Below, one piece after another: positions 11,391-23,263 of a stretch of 64,000 nucleotides of DNA; within the stretch, counting starts at the first letter, position 1, and each line of letters starts with the position of its first letter. The notes beneath the pieces were generated by a model. It ran no database searches, had not been told where the DNA came from, and saw nothing but the letters and a program-made list of their open reading frames with translations. Source of the DNA: Stomoxys calcitrans (Eukaryota; Arthropoda; Insecta; Diptera; Muscidae); NCBI RefSeq assembly GCF_963082655.1, contig NC_081552.1, forward strand, positions 123,542,458-123,606,457. The letters run 5' to 3'. The position numbers were made by a program, and so were the translations under genes.

Positions 11391-13692
11391 TACCCACCAC
11401 CGACGGATGGGGGTATATTCATCTTGTCATTCCGTTTGCAACACATCGAAATATCCATTTCCGGCCCTATAAAGTATATATATTCTTGATCAGCGTAAAA
11501 ATCTAAGACGATCTAGACATGTCCGTCCGTCTGTCCGTCTGTCTGTTGAAATCACGCTACAGTCTTCAAAAGTAGAGATATTGAGCTGAAATTTTTCACA
11601 GGTTCTTTTTTTATTCATAAGCAGGTTAAGTTCGAAGATGGGCTATATCGGACTATATCTTGATATAGCCCCCATATAGACCGATCCGCCGATTTAGGGT
11701 CTTAGGCCAATAAAGGCCGATTTTGCTGAAATTTGGGACTGTGAGTTGTTATAGGTCCTTCGACATCCTCCGTCAATTTGGCTCAGAGCGGTCCAGATTT
11801 GGATATAGCTGCCATATAGACCGATCCTCCAATTTAGGGTCTTAGGCCCATAAAAGCCACATTTATTATCCGATTTTGCTGAAATTCGGGACAGTTAGTT
11901 GTGTTAGGCCATTCGACATCTTCCGTCAATATTGCTCAGAGCCGTTTAGATTTTGATATAGCTGCCATATAGACCGATCCTCCGATTTAGGGTCTTAGGC
12001 CCATAAAAGCCACATTTATTATCAGATTTTGCTGAAATTCGGGACAGTGAGTTGCGTTAAGCCCTTCGACATCCTTCGTCAATTTGGCCCAGATCGGTTT
12101 AGATTTGGATATAGCTGCCATATAGACCGATCCTCCGATTTAGAGTCATAGGCCCATAAAAGCTACATTTATTACCCGATTTTGCTAAAATTCGGGAAAG
12201 TGAGTTGTCTTAGGCCCTTCGACGTCCTCCGTCAATACGGCTCAGATCGGTTCAGATTTGGATATAGCTGCCATACAGACCGATCCTCCGATTTAGGGTC
12301 ATAGACCAATAAGAGCTACATTTATTATCCGATTTAGCTGAAATTTGGGATTGTGAGTTGTGTTAGGCCCTTCGACGTCAATACTGCTCAGATCGGTTCA
12401 GATTTGGATAAAGCTGCCATATACACCGATGCTCCGATTTAGGGTCTTAGGCCCATAAAAGCCACATTCATTATCCGATTTTGCTGCAATTCGGGACAGT
12501 GAGTTGTGTTACGCCCTTCGACATCTTTCGTCAATATTGCTCAGATCGGTTTAGATTTTGATATAGCTGCCATATAGACCCATCCTCCGATTTAGGGTCT
12601 TAGGCCCATAAAAGCCACATTTATTATCGGATTTTGCTGAAATTCGGGACAGTGAGTTGTGTTAAGCCCTTTGACATCCTCCGTCAATTTGGCCCACATC
12701 GGTTTAAATTTGGATATAGCTGCGATATAGACCGATCCTCCGATTTAGGGTCATAGGCCCATAAAAGCTACATTTATTACCCGATTTTGCTGAAATTCTG
12801 GACAGTGAGTTGTCTTAGGCCCTTCGACATCCTCCGCCAATACGGCTCAGATCGGTTCAGATTTGGATATAGCTGCCATATAGACCGATCCTCCGATTTA
12901 GGGTTATAGACCCATAAAAGCTACATTTATTATCTGATTTAGCTGAAATTTGAGACAGTGAGTTGTGTTAGGCCCTTCAACATCGTCCGTCAATATGGCT
13001 CAGATCGGTTCAGATTTGGATATAGCTGCCATATAGAACGATTCTCCAATTTAGGGTCTTAGGCCCATAAAACCCTCATTTATTATCCGATTTTGAGAAA
13101 ATTTGGGACAGTGAGTTGTATTAGGCCCTTCAACATCCTCCGTCAATTTGGCTCAGATCGGTCCAGATTTGGATACAGCTGCCATATAGACCGATCTCTC
13201 GGTTTTAGGTTTTGGGGCCATAAAAAGCGCATTTATTGTCCGATGTTGCCGAAATTTGGGACAAAGAGTTAAGTTAAGCCCCTCCACATATTTCTTCAAG
13301 TTGGTCTAGATCGATCAAGATTTGCATATAGCTGCCATATAAACCAATCTCTCGATTTAAAGTCTTGGCCCCATAAAAGGCGCGTTTTTAATCCGATTGC
13401 GATTGAAATTTGACACACTGAATTATGTTATGCTTTTCGACATCCGTGTGGTATATTATAGTTCAGATCGGTTTATTTTTAGATATAACTTCTAAAAAGA
13501 CCAATATTTTGTTATATACAATTGAACAATAACTTTTACTTATTAGTATCTGGTCCAAATCGGAACATAGCTGCTATGGGGCATAAGGTATGAATTTTGC
13601 ACCGGATTTTGAGGAAAGGTGGTTCACATATATATCCGAGGTGGTGGGTATCCAAAGTTCGTCCCAGCCGAACTTAACGCCTTTTTACTTGT
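11391..13692 (-). mobile_element. DINE/mini-me-like element, subfamily A, with about 12 tandem 150-bp monomers
   Basis: On the plus strand it begins TTATACCCACCACCGACGG, then has the core (TATATATATTCTTGATCAGC...) with a GTCCGTCTGTCTGT microsatellite at 11519-11550. From about 11670 to 13340 it repeats a monomer of roughly 152 bp whose landmarks are TATAGCTGCCATATAGACCG and CCGATTTAGGGTC. It ends with a GTATCCAAAGTTCG...CCGAACTTAACGCC segment and TTTTTACTTGTT at 13681-13692. It separates copia integrase from copia RT, so it is nested, either in that element or at the Helitron edge. Confidence 0.75.
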
Positions 13693-13992
13693 TATATATA
13701 AGAAGACGACTGTGGAAAATCCTCAGAAGAGATTTTCCGAATCATGTGCCTAAGTTAAAGAGGACTCTTTATAGGTTAAAGCAGTCAGGAAGAGAATGGA
13801 ATGTCAAGTTAGATAGCAATAAAGAGTATTGGATTCCAGCAATATAGGGGTAAACCTTGTGTTTATAGGATGTACAGGGGTAGCAGGATGAACATCATTG
13901 CAGTTTACGTCGATGACGAGTATCAGTTGTTGATAGCTAATGATTATTACTAATGTACATCACAACAACACATGACAAGAATGTACATTACA

Positions 13993-14752
13993 ACAAGTGA
14001 AAGCATGCTAAGTTCGGTCGGTCTGAATTTTGGGAACCCACCACCATTGATTCTGCTAAAAGTTGACACAAATGATTTAGACAGTATGTGACACGATTGT
14101 TGAAAGTCGTAACAGAACACTACGTACAAAATTCCAATCCCATCAAGTAAAAAGTGAGTCTACCAAGGGCGTAAGATGTCAAATCAGGAGGTCAATTTGT
14201 ATAGGCCCTATATCAGGTTATACACCGATTTGGACCATACTTGTCACGATTATTAAAAGTCATAATAGAACACTACGTGCGAAATGTCATCTTAATCGGA
14301 TAACAACTGCGGCTATTAGGGGCTCCAGATGTCAAATCGAAATATCGGTTTATATGGGAGCTATATCCGAACACGATTGTTGAAAGTCATAACATAACTA
14401 TGTGCAAAATTTCAGCCCAATCGGTTAATAATTGCAGTTTCTAGCTCAAAAAGTCAAGTCGATGGACTACTTTATTTGGGAGCAATATCCAAATGAACCC
14501 TTGTGGCCCATTTGCAATACCCAACGACCTTCATCAATAAGAAGTATCTGTTAAAAACCTAGTGCATCTAGCGTTCGGCCGCTATCATGATTTTCACAAA
14601 CGAACGGACGAACATGGCTAAATCGACTTAGAATGTCAGGACGATCATGAATATATATACTTTAGGGAGTCCCAGGTCAATATTTCGAGGTGCTATAAAC
14701 GGAATGAGTAGATTAGTATACTCCCTATCGAATTGTGGTCGGCATAAAAAGA
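13993..14752 (+). mobile_element. DINE/mini-me-like element with both ends recognisable
   Basis: It starts AACAAGTGAAAGCATGCTAA GTTCGGTCGGTCTGAA (an imperfect palindrome) and proceeds through three to four monomers. The microsatellite is degenerate (ACGAACGGACGAACATGG near 14600) and is followed by the AATATATATACTTTAGGG core. It ends near 14752 with GGCATAAAAAG. It interrupts copia RT. Confidence 0.65.
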
Positions 14753-14784
14753 CTGGAGAACCAATCAGTTACTACTTTGATGCG

Positions 14785-17086
14785 AATTGGGGGAGATAGG
14801 TTAGGTTATGTTTAAGTGGCAGTCTGCCATCAGACTTACTTCGACGTTTTCGCCCATTGTGATACCACAGGAACAGAAGAAGGAAGATGCCTTCTAGTCC
14901 CTACCGTTGAACCATCCAGATCGCTTTAAAAAGCCCAGTAACATGCGAATGTTCACATCCGCTAAATCAGACAGGTTCTCAAAGAAATGAGAACCTAAAG
15001 TAGAACTCCTTCTAACTGCTAGTGCGGGACACACACACAGAAGGTGTTCTATAGTCTCTTATTCTTCGATGTTCCTACAGTTTCTTAAAAAGGCGTTGCT
15101 GGCAACCTTCTGTCTGTCAGCATGTTTTCCGATTAGACAGTGACCTGTGATGACAGACACAATGATGAAGACGTCTGTTCTAGCCAATGACAGCAAAGCA
15201 GTAGACCTCTTCAAGTCTTGACCCACACCCCAAAGCCCACCTGGTCGTCTAGTTCGGAACCATCCGTATAGAAGTCTATGTAACTTCTGTTAGCAGGGAT
15301 ATCGTAGTTCCAATCAGTTCTATCAGGAATAGAGATACAGTAATTTTTTATCAAAAAGCGGCTCAGGTAGTGTGTAATCCGCACTGCATGTAACATCGGA
15401 TATTGTATCAAGGATGACATAGTGTCCGTAGCCGCCACATGACCAATGAGAAAGGTCCCTTAACCTCACGGCAGTGGTCGCTGCAATTTGGGTAGCCACA
15501 ATGTCCAGAGGCATAAGATGTAGCGTTAAATTCAGTGCGTCAGATAGTGTCGTCCTCAGTGCGCACAAACAAGCAATCCTTTGGATCCGGTTAAGTTTTG
15601 AGCAGTAGGTGGATTTTTGAAGCGCCGTCCACAACTGCAATATATTCCCAATGCATGAAACGCGGTCTAAATTCCCAACTTATGCCAATGGCTCTCTTGC
15701 AGGTGCTTGCCACACCTTTCTTGGCCTTTCTTGCCCTTTCCAAAATTTTGGATTTCAAGTTCAGTTTCCTGTTCAGCAAAACACTTGGGTGGAACATTCT
15801 CTCCACCCAAGGAGACAGGTTCCACAGTAGACAATTTGTATCTACTGCTGAAAAGAACTACTTCTGTCTTGTTCGGACTTATATCCAGACCACTTTCGGT
15901 AGCACACTTTGCTGTTGCATGTAGAGCTTCCTGAAGTTTACCTCTTAGAGTGCAGGGAAACTTTCCCCTAACTTGCCACGTCATCAGCATACACGACCAC
16001 TTTTACGGAGACAGTACACCTATTTCAGGTGTTCCTCTGCTGACCCATCTTTTTAGATCCACAGATCCCAAGCCTGCAGTAATGAATCTTTTAGTAAGTA
16101 AGTTATTTATAAACTTTCTTACGGTAGAGTTGATGCCAAGAAACTTCAACTCCTTCATGATTGACGTCGGTTTTACATTATTAAAAGCCCCTTCAATGTC
16201 AAGAAATGCTTCCATTGCATATTCCTTGACAGCGAGAGAACCCTCTATGTAACCGATTAGGTCGTGAAGGGCTGTTTCAGTGGATTTTCCTTTACTATAT
16301 GCATGCTGCTGCCGCGACAGGTGATCTTCACAGAACTTTGCCCTAAGATATGTTTCTATCAACCTCTCAAGAGTGTTCAGCATAACGGATAGACTAATAG
16401 GACGAAAATCTTTCGCCTTCGTGTGGTAGGGTTTTCCTGCTTTCTGAATGAAAATGACCTTTGTGTCCCTCTATCCCACAGGTATATATGACATTCTGAT
16501 ACCAGCAGAGTATATCTCCCTAAGCCAGGCCTGGCGACTTAAAGGAGTCGAAATTTCTTATCGACTCAGACACAATTTCACTAATGGCCTGCGACGAATG
16601 CATATTAGTGACAACCTCTTCTGGCGCCACGTTGTCCGTTGGAGAATTTCCCGGGAAATATGTAACAACGAGTAATTCTAGTGTTTCCTCACTAGACATT
16701 GTCCATACATTATCTGAATTCTGGGTACGCCCCACCGTAATAGGTCTCGAGGACAGAATCTTCCTTAGCCTAGAGGCCTCAGATGTATCCTCCACGGAGC
16801 TGCAGAATTCTACCCAGGATTTGTTCTGAGCCTTTCTAAGCCCGCCCTTATATTTTCTTAGCTCAGCCTTATAGATGTCCCAATCGTGTGGTGCTCTTGT
16901 AGCTTTTCCTCTGTAGAAGAGTTTTCTGCAGTCTTCCTTATACCAACCAGCTCTGGGGTCCACCATGGCGGTCGCTGTTTGTCCTTTGGCTTGGGCATGC
17001 TGTCACAAGCGAGTCATTCAGGCCCTTCGTGATCCGCTTGACAACTATGTCTATATCCTCTGTTGTTTCTACTTCCTTTCTAGTCT
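14785..17086 (-). mobile_element. RNase-H-bearing LINE (family 3), decayed
   Basis: On the minus strand a linker region before RT (GRTQNSDNVWTMSSEETLEL; 16520-16966) is followed by RT with QQHAYSKGKSTETALHDLI and AFLDIEGAFNNVKPTS (16003-16383). The catalytic YADD is at 15980-15991. A thumb region with LNRIQRIACLCALRTTLSDA follows (15323-15640), then the start of RNase H (FYTDGSELDDQVGFGV, near 15245-15290). A CCHC-like tail TIEHLLCVCPAL lies near 15030-15065. Most of the RNase H domain between its first Asp motif and the tail is deleted. Frames shift several times. The family differs from the LINE at 40596 but has the same domain order, typical of I/LOA-group elements. Confidence 0.8.
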
Positions 17087-17087
17087 A

Positions 17088-19052
17088 AACAAGTAAAAGC
17101 GTGCTAAGTTCGGCCGGGCCGAATCTTATATACCCTCCACCATGGATCGCATGTGTCGAGTTCTTTTCCCGGCATCTCTTCTTAGGCAAAAAAGGATATA
17201 AGAAAAGAGTTGCTCTGCTATTAAAACGATATCAAGATATGGTCCGGTTCGGACCACAATTAAATTATATGTTGGAGACCTGTGTAAAATTTCAGCCAAT
17301 TCGTATAAGAATTGCGCCCATTGGGGCTCACGAAGTAAAATAGAGAGAACGATTTATACGGGGTCTGTATCGGGCTATAGACCGATTCAGACCATAATAA
17401 ATACGTTTGTTGATGGTCATGAGAGGATCCATCGTACAAAATTTCAGGCATATCGGATAATAATTGCGACCTCTAAGGGTGAAGAAGTCAAGATCCCAGA
17501 TCGGTTTATATGGAAGCTATATCAGGTTATGAACCGATTTGAACCTTATTTGACACAGTTGTTGAAAGTAAAAAAAAAATACGTCATGCAAAATTTCAGC
17601 CAAATCGGATAGGAATTGCGCCCTCTAAAAGCTCAAGAAGTCAAATCCCCAGATCTGTTTGTATGACAGCTATATCAGGTTATGGACCGATTTAAACCAT
17701 ACTTGGCACAGTTGTTGGATATCATAACGAAATACTTCGGGCATAAATTCATTCAAATCGGATAAGAATTGTTCCCTCTAGAGGCTCAAGAAGTCAAGAC
17801 CCAAGATCGGTTTATATGGCAGCTATATCAGGTTATGAACCGATTTCAACCATACTTGGCACAGTTGTTGGATATAATAACAAAACACGTCGTGCAAAAT
17901 TTCATTTCAATCGGATAAGAATTGCGCACTCTAGAGGCTCAAAAAGTCAAGACCCAAGATCGGTTTATATGGCAGCTATATCAGGTTATGAACCGATTTG
18001 AACCATACTTGGCACAGCTGTTGGACATAATAACAAAACACGTCGTGCAAAATTTCATTCTGATCGGATAAGAATTGCGCACGATAGAGGCTCAAGAAGT
18101 CAAGACCCAAGATCGGTTTATATGGCAGCTATATCAGGTTATGAACCGATTTGAACTATACTTCGCGCAGTTCATAACAAAACACGTCGTGCGAAATTCC
18201 ATTCCATTCGGATAAGAATTGCGCTCTCTAGAGGCTCAAGAAGTCAAGACCCCAAGATCGGTTTATATGGCAGCTATATCAGGTTATGGGCCGATTTGAA
18301 CCATACTTGGCACAATTGTTGGATATAATAACAAAACACGTCGTGCAAAATTTCATTCCAATCGGATAAGAATTGCGCACTCTAGAGGCTCAAAAAGTCA
18401 AGACCCAAGATCGGTTTATATGGCAGCTATATCAGGTTATGAACCGATTTGAACCATACTTGGCACAGCTGTTGGACATAATAACAAAACACGTCGTGCA
18501 AAATTTCATTCTGATCGGATAAGAATTGCGCACGATAGAGGCTCAAGAAGTCAAGACCCAAGATCGGTTTATATGGCAGCTATATCAGGTTATGAACCGA
18601 TTTGAACTATACTTCGCGCAATTGTTGGACATAATAACAAAACACGTCGTGCAAAATTTCATTCCAATCGGATAAGAATTGCGCACTCTAGAGGCTCAAG
18701 AAGTCAAGACCCAAGATCGGTTTATATGGCAGCTATATCAAAACATGGACCGATATGGCCCATTTACAATACCAACCGACCTACACTAATAAGAAGTATT
18801 TGTGCAAAATTTCAAGCGGCTAGCTTAACTCCTTCGGAAGTTAGCGTGCTTTCGACAGACAGACGGACGGACGGACGGACGGACGGACGGACGGACGGAC
18901 GGACAGACGGACGGACATGGCTAGATCGACATAAAATGTCACGACGATCAAGAATATATATACTTTATGGGGTCTCAGACGAATATTTCGAGTAGTTACA
19001 AACAGAATGACGAAATTAGTATACCCCCCATCTTATGGTGGAGGGTATAAAA
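17088..19052 (+). mobile_element. DINE/mini-me-like element, subfamily B, complete, about 9 monomers
   Basis: The 5' end is AACAAGTAAAAGCGTGCTAA, then the palindrome GTTCGGCCGGGCCGAA and TATATACCCTCCACCATGG. Monomers of about 150 bp (landmark TATATGGCAGCTATATCAGG) recur from 17515 to 18728. After them come a long GACG microsatellite (18854-18916), the ATCAAGAATATATATACTTT core, and the end CTTATGGTGGAGGGTATAAA near 19032-19052. The terminal TATGGTGGAGGGTATA is the inverted counterpart of the 5' TATACCCTCCACCAT, so the element has subterminal inverted repeats. Long open frames inside are monomer artefacts. Confidence 0.8.
18854..18916 (+). repeat. (GACG)n microsatellite inside DINE-like element
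   Basis: A GACAGACA lead is followed by about ten GACG units, then GACA and two more GACG. The same array, with the same interruptions, is present at 33851-33914 in another copy. A shorter version on the other strand lies at 56054-56099. Confidence 0.9.
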
Positions 19053-19105
19053 ACAGACAACAGTTGCTCTTAGCACCACAGAGTCTGAGTACATGGCGGA
19101 GCGAT

Positions 19106-19812
19106 AATGACAACGCCCACTAGGGCACTGTCACTGTCGGATATCTAGACTCTTCTAGATATCCGACCCATTGATATATAGATTAAGTGTGAGGCAGCCA
19201 ATGCGACTATGAGACTTAAGGCGATGGGAGAATGTAATGAGCCTAGGAGCAGGTAATACTGGTATAATCGCTGCGACAATAGGAAACTTGGAAAGAATGG
19301 AAGTTTCCGATCGGATACCTGAGATGGCACTTAAGGTCGAGTGCAAGCCACTGCTACCAGAGGCACAGTGTAAAATTGACGGAACACTGGTATTGCCATC
19401 TGGGAGATTCTTCTGTACAGATGGATCAATTCTAGAGGACGGAGTTGGCCGAGGGGTCTGCATTGATAACCCAGGGACTGAGATCTGTTTTCGACTTCCT
19501 GACCATAAAACGGTTCTGCAGGAGGAGATTCGGGCCAACGCGGAATGCGAAAGGTGTTGTTTTGTTAACATAAGGTCGTCGAGTGTGAACATCTTTACGG
19601 ATAATAAACTGGCCATCAGGGCAATAACAGCCAGGACGATAAGGTCATCAACAATCTTGGGGTTAAGAAGAAGATTAACCCCTTCTCTGCGGAAGACACA
19701 ATACGCATCGCGTGGGTGCCGGGCCATAACGGAGTAATGGGGAATGAAAGAGCATATGATTTGGCGGTAAGGGTCAGAGGACTTCCGTCAAAAAACTTGG
19801 TTAACCCGTAGC
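19106..19812 (+). mobile_element. LINE fragment (family 2) with RNase H domain
   Basis: It matches 44490-45175 of the larger LINE copy. A segment encoding CEAANATMRLKAMG-like sequence precedes an RNase H domain at 19237-19737 with FCTDGSILEDGVGRGV, LQEEIRANAEC and VNIFTDNKLAIRAIT, so the three acidic positions (Asp, Glu, Asp) are all present in this copy. A frameshift follows LRRRLTPS and the element ends near WVPGHNG/NLVNP. It abuts the copia RNase H remnant on its left. Confidence 0.75.
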
Positions 19813-21018
19813 CTTATTATGCTATTGGAGCTATATCAAGTTGAAGTCCGATTCGGACCATAAATGAATTGAATGTTGAAGACCATAGTAGAAGTCATTG
19901 GGTAATATTTCAGTCCATTCGGATAAGAATTGTGCATTGTAGGGGGTCAAGAAGCATAATCGGAAGATCGGTTTATATGGGTGCTGTATGAGGCCATAGA
20001 TTGATTTAGATCATATTAGACACGAATGTTGAATTTCAGCCAAATAGGATACGAAGTCAAGATCCTGGATCAGTTTATATGGCAGCTACACCAGGTTATA
20101 TGCCGATTTAAAGGAGTAAAGCTAGGCGCTCGAAATTTGGCACAAGTACTTCTTATCAATGTAGGTCGGTCGGGATTGTAAATGGGCTATATCGGTCCAC
20201 GTTTTGATATAGGTGCCATATAAACCGATCTTGAATCATGACTTCATGAGTCACTAAAGGGGACAAGTCTTATCCGATTTGGCATATGGTTTGATAAGAC
20301 TTCAAACAACTGTGCTTAAATCGGTACATAACCTGATCTTGTCTTCTTGAGCCACTAGAGGGCGCAATTCTCATCCGATTTGGCTGAAATTTTGCACGAA
20401 GTGTTTTGTTATAATTTCCGACAACAAAGTATGGTTTCAATTAGTACATAGCCTGATATAGCTACCATATATATAGCCTGATATAGCTATGAGACACTAG
20501 TGGGCGCAATTCTTATCTGACTTGGCTGAAATTTTGTATTATGTGTTTTGCTGTTCCAATAACTGCGCTAAGTATGGTTTAAATCGGTTCATAAACTGAT
20601 ATAGCTGCCGTATAAACCGATCTTGGATGTTGACTTCTAAAGCCACTACAGGCCGCGATTCTTATCCGAGTTGGCTGAAATTTTGCATGAGGTGTTTTAT
20701 TATGACTTCCAACAACTGTGGCAAATATGATTCAAAACGGTATATAACCATATATAGTTGCCATATAAACCTATATTCTTAAGCCTCTAGAGGACGCAAT
20801 TCTTATCCGATTTGACTTCTACTATGGTCTTCAACATTCAGTTTATTTATGGTCCGAATCGGACTATAACTTGATATAGCTCCAATAGCATAAGAAGTCT
20901 AATCCATTATTCTTTGTTTGCCTAAAAAGAGGCTCCGCTAAAAGAACTCAACAAATCCGATCCATGGGGGAGTGTATATAAGATTCGACCCGGCCGAACT
21001 TAGTACGCTCTTACATAT
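19813..21018. mobile_element. Two DINE subfamily-B fragments in inverted orientation
   Basis: About 19813-20105 reads in plus orientation and about 20106-21018 in minus orientation. The minus fragment ends with the reverse complement of the 5' palindrome region (AAGATTCGACCCGGCCGAAC, then TTAGTACGCTC). A segment near 19813-19890 (ATTATGCTATTGGAGCTATA...GAATGTTGAAGACCATAGTA) recurs inverted at about 20820-20900, giving a large foldback. Confidence 0.65.
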
Positions 21019-22792
21019 TTTCTTTAAAGAAAATTTTACTGAAATTTTGTGTTTCGAATAAATTTAAATTGCAATCTATATCTTTATGCTAAATAATTTG
21101 CATAACAAATTATACGGTAACTATATCCAAATTTGAACTCGTGCAAAATTTTGTAAATATCGAACTAAAACTCTGCCTTTTACAGCCTTGAATGTCCATA
21201 TCGGATGAAAGATATATATAGGATCAAGGGGCGCCCAATTTTTTCTATATACAAATTTCAGTAAACGTTTTTAAAGACAAAATTTTAACCCATTTCGCCT
21301 GACCCTCGATACTGTTGTCCGATTTTGATGACATTTTATATAATCATAATTTAGAGTATTTAAATTGACTTAGCAATTTTTTCAAATACTTTGAAATTTA
21401 AAAATTTTACAAAAAAAAATATTTTTATTTCCGAAGCCCCTACACCGAAAAAAAGTATTTTCTTATATCCATCACGTCATCAAACCATCAAATATAGCAA
21501 GACAGTAAAACGGATTCCAGAAATCTCACTCCTAAGAATTTTGTGTTTTGAATTTTTTCGTTTGATTTTTGGGACATAAAAACTTGCCAATTTTCTCACA
21601 AAACATGAGGAGAAAAATTGTTGTAACTGTTTTCAGTCGTCCACTTTACGCCAATCCAAATTTCATTACGATACCTCTTTCCTAACTCGAGTCATAACTT
21701 TTCTTAGGCGACTATATTCTTGGGTATTTTTCGTCGTTAATGGGTTAATGCAATTTTTTAAGGACCAAATCCCAATCTGTATAAAAAAATCTGTAGAAAA
21801 AAATATTATTAAAAAAATGTCTTTTAAATAATTATTTGCTTGTTTGTCTGAAAAACTTTTCCAAAGAATAATTAGTAATTTTTCGTTTTGTTCCCCTTTT
21901 GAGACGATTTCAATGATCGACAATTTTTGTAATGGAAAGGAAAGCCAGAGATCACAACATACACCAACCACTATGGGACGCGTTTCGTCATTTGCTTAGA
22001 ATAACTCACCGGCCATATTAGGTGTGGAGGCTTCAAGGGCCATATTTTGATAGGTCGTACTTATATCGAATATGCCGCGAAAACGTGTCTACGATGTAGG
22101 CAAGACACTAAAACAAGTTTGACACCTTTCGCACTAACTGCTCTTTTCCACCGCATTTATTTTTTTTTTGTTTTACGACTACTTACCCTGCAAGAAGTCT
22201 GGGGTTAAGTGTCACCAAGTCACCACTTTTGTCCACTATGTATGTGACATTGTCACGAAATTGTCCACAATGTTGTCTACATTGCTTTTATTGACAAGTG
22301 ACAAACTATAATTTAATTTAGTTTTTAATCGTTTTCTCAATTGTTTTGTGAAAAATAGTTTTGCGGGTTCATAAATCTTTACGAAAAAAAAATTTGCGAC
22401 ATAAGCTGACGAATGTGTAAGTAATAAATTTATTGTAGTACAAATTCTAGAAACCAATTTAAACTTCTGGTTTGTACTTGTTCAAAAACTACGGACTAAA
22501 TTAGTAAACATGTTTGTATAATGTAGCTACTGACATACAATTGACAATGCCCCACATATCGCACAATGTCTCCACATTTTGCCTAATGACTTACTATTGG
22601 CAATGTCACTACTGAATTCTGAATGACAAGCTCATATAGAATGTCTGTAGCAAAAAGCATGGGCTTGGGTACAATTTGTCTGTAGTTCTGGTGACAAAGT
22701 CAATGGTATGTCAGTATAGATTTACTATTGACATTTCGTACAGGGTAGCTTCCATGGCATACACAAGTCATTTGTGTGCATCATTTGGAAAA
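21019..22792. other. AT-rich intronic sequence with small repeat fragments
   Basis: About 21120-21235 resembles 24240-24360 (TGCAAAATTTTG...GATATCGGATGAAAGATA), an unnamed dispersed repeat. About 21890-21985 (CCAGAGATCACAACATACAC, GACGCGTTTCGTC) is related in inverted form to 46650-46750. About 22490-22760 is rich in TGACAT/ATTGACAA words without clear ends. No coding sequence is convincing. Confidence 0.45.
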
Positions 22793-23028
22793 ATGGCTTC
22801 TAGCGCTAGACAACGGCAACGTGCGGCCAGGTTTGAATCCCGGCCGGCCTCTGTCGAATTTTTGTTTTTTTGCCTGTTAGGGCGAAGATCATTTAATTTC
22901 AAAATTTTTCGACTTGTTTCTCTTTCGAGACGACCTCAATGATCGGAGATTCGAATGACTGGGATTCAAAACTGGGCACACGGAACAGCAGCAAGAGCCT
23001 TTGGCGTTGTCTAGCGCTCGAAGCCATT
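22793..23028. repeat. Small foldback element with 23-bp inverted ends
   Basis: ATGGCTTCTAGCGCTAGACA near 22793 and its near-complement TTGTCTAGCGCTCGAAGCCA near 23007 face each other about 190 bp apart. Between them lie a GGTTTGAATCCC word and GATTCAAAACTGGGCACACGG. The latter recurs at 46810-46830 followed by a similar GAGTTCGAAGCCATCAATA end. This suggests a MITE-like or SINE-like unit. Confidence 0.45.
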
Positions 23029-23263
23029 AATATAACTTCCAGAAGATATTCGAAAAGACAACCACACTATGAAGGTTTTGAAAGATAAGATTCGGCCTAT
23101 AAATAGTGTGTTGGCAATCAGTGCAAAATTCAGCTCTAACTTTGAGATCGCCGATGGGTCAGTTCCTGCAAACAATAGCGACCACAACTTTCAAAAAAAA
23201 AAAAATAGGTATCTTTACCAATTTCATAGTAACATAAGAATTTTAACAATTTTCGACATTAAA

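Larger units (their letters stand above)
8762..19107 (+). mobile_element. Ty1/copia-type LTR retrotransposon carcass, split by nested insertions
   Basis: Five blocks occur in correct order on the plus strand. (1) 8762-9220, integrase: NGTELVNRKFISYLKKYG, FTPQQNGIAERFNRTLVEM, then YEDFGGIKPKISRLKVFG. (2) About 9360-9470, start of RT (EALCSKYANEWWYAI). (3) 13696-13990, RT core, with YRLKQSGREWN and the catalytic YVDD at 13906-13917. (4) 14747-14787, KTGEPISYYFDANWG. (5) 19053-19107, RNase H motif TTVALSTTESEYMA. The gaps are filled by a Helitron and DINE element (9473-13692), a DINE element (13993-14752), and a LINE plus DINE element (14785-19052). In-frame stops are present, for example TAG for an expected Trp at 8944. 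No LTRs were recognised. Confidence 0.8.

Noticed and set aside
11660..13340. Regularly spaced repeats that could be taken for a CRISPR-like array
   Set aside because: The whole unit of about 150 bp repeats with divergence. There are no short conserved repeats with unique spacers, no cas genes, and the genome is an animal's.
17816..18995. Open frames such as the one starting MAAISKHGPIWPIYNTNRPT and the related frames near 33724, 23743 and 56045
   Set aside because: They are translations of the DINE monomer and its GACG microsatellite and recur wherever the element does. They have no independent coding evidence.
22184..22750. Possible MITE with TACCCTG...CAGGGTA ends
   Set aside because: Only 7-9 bp match, no target duplication was seen and no second copy is in the window.
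22804..22860. tRNA gene suggested by GGTTTGAATCCC
   Set aside because: No cloverleaf could be laid out around it: acceptor and anticodon stems do not pair. It fits a repeat better.
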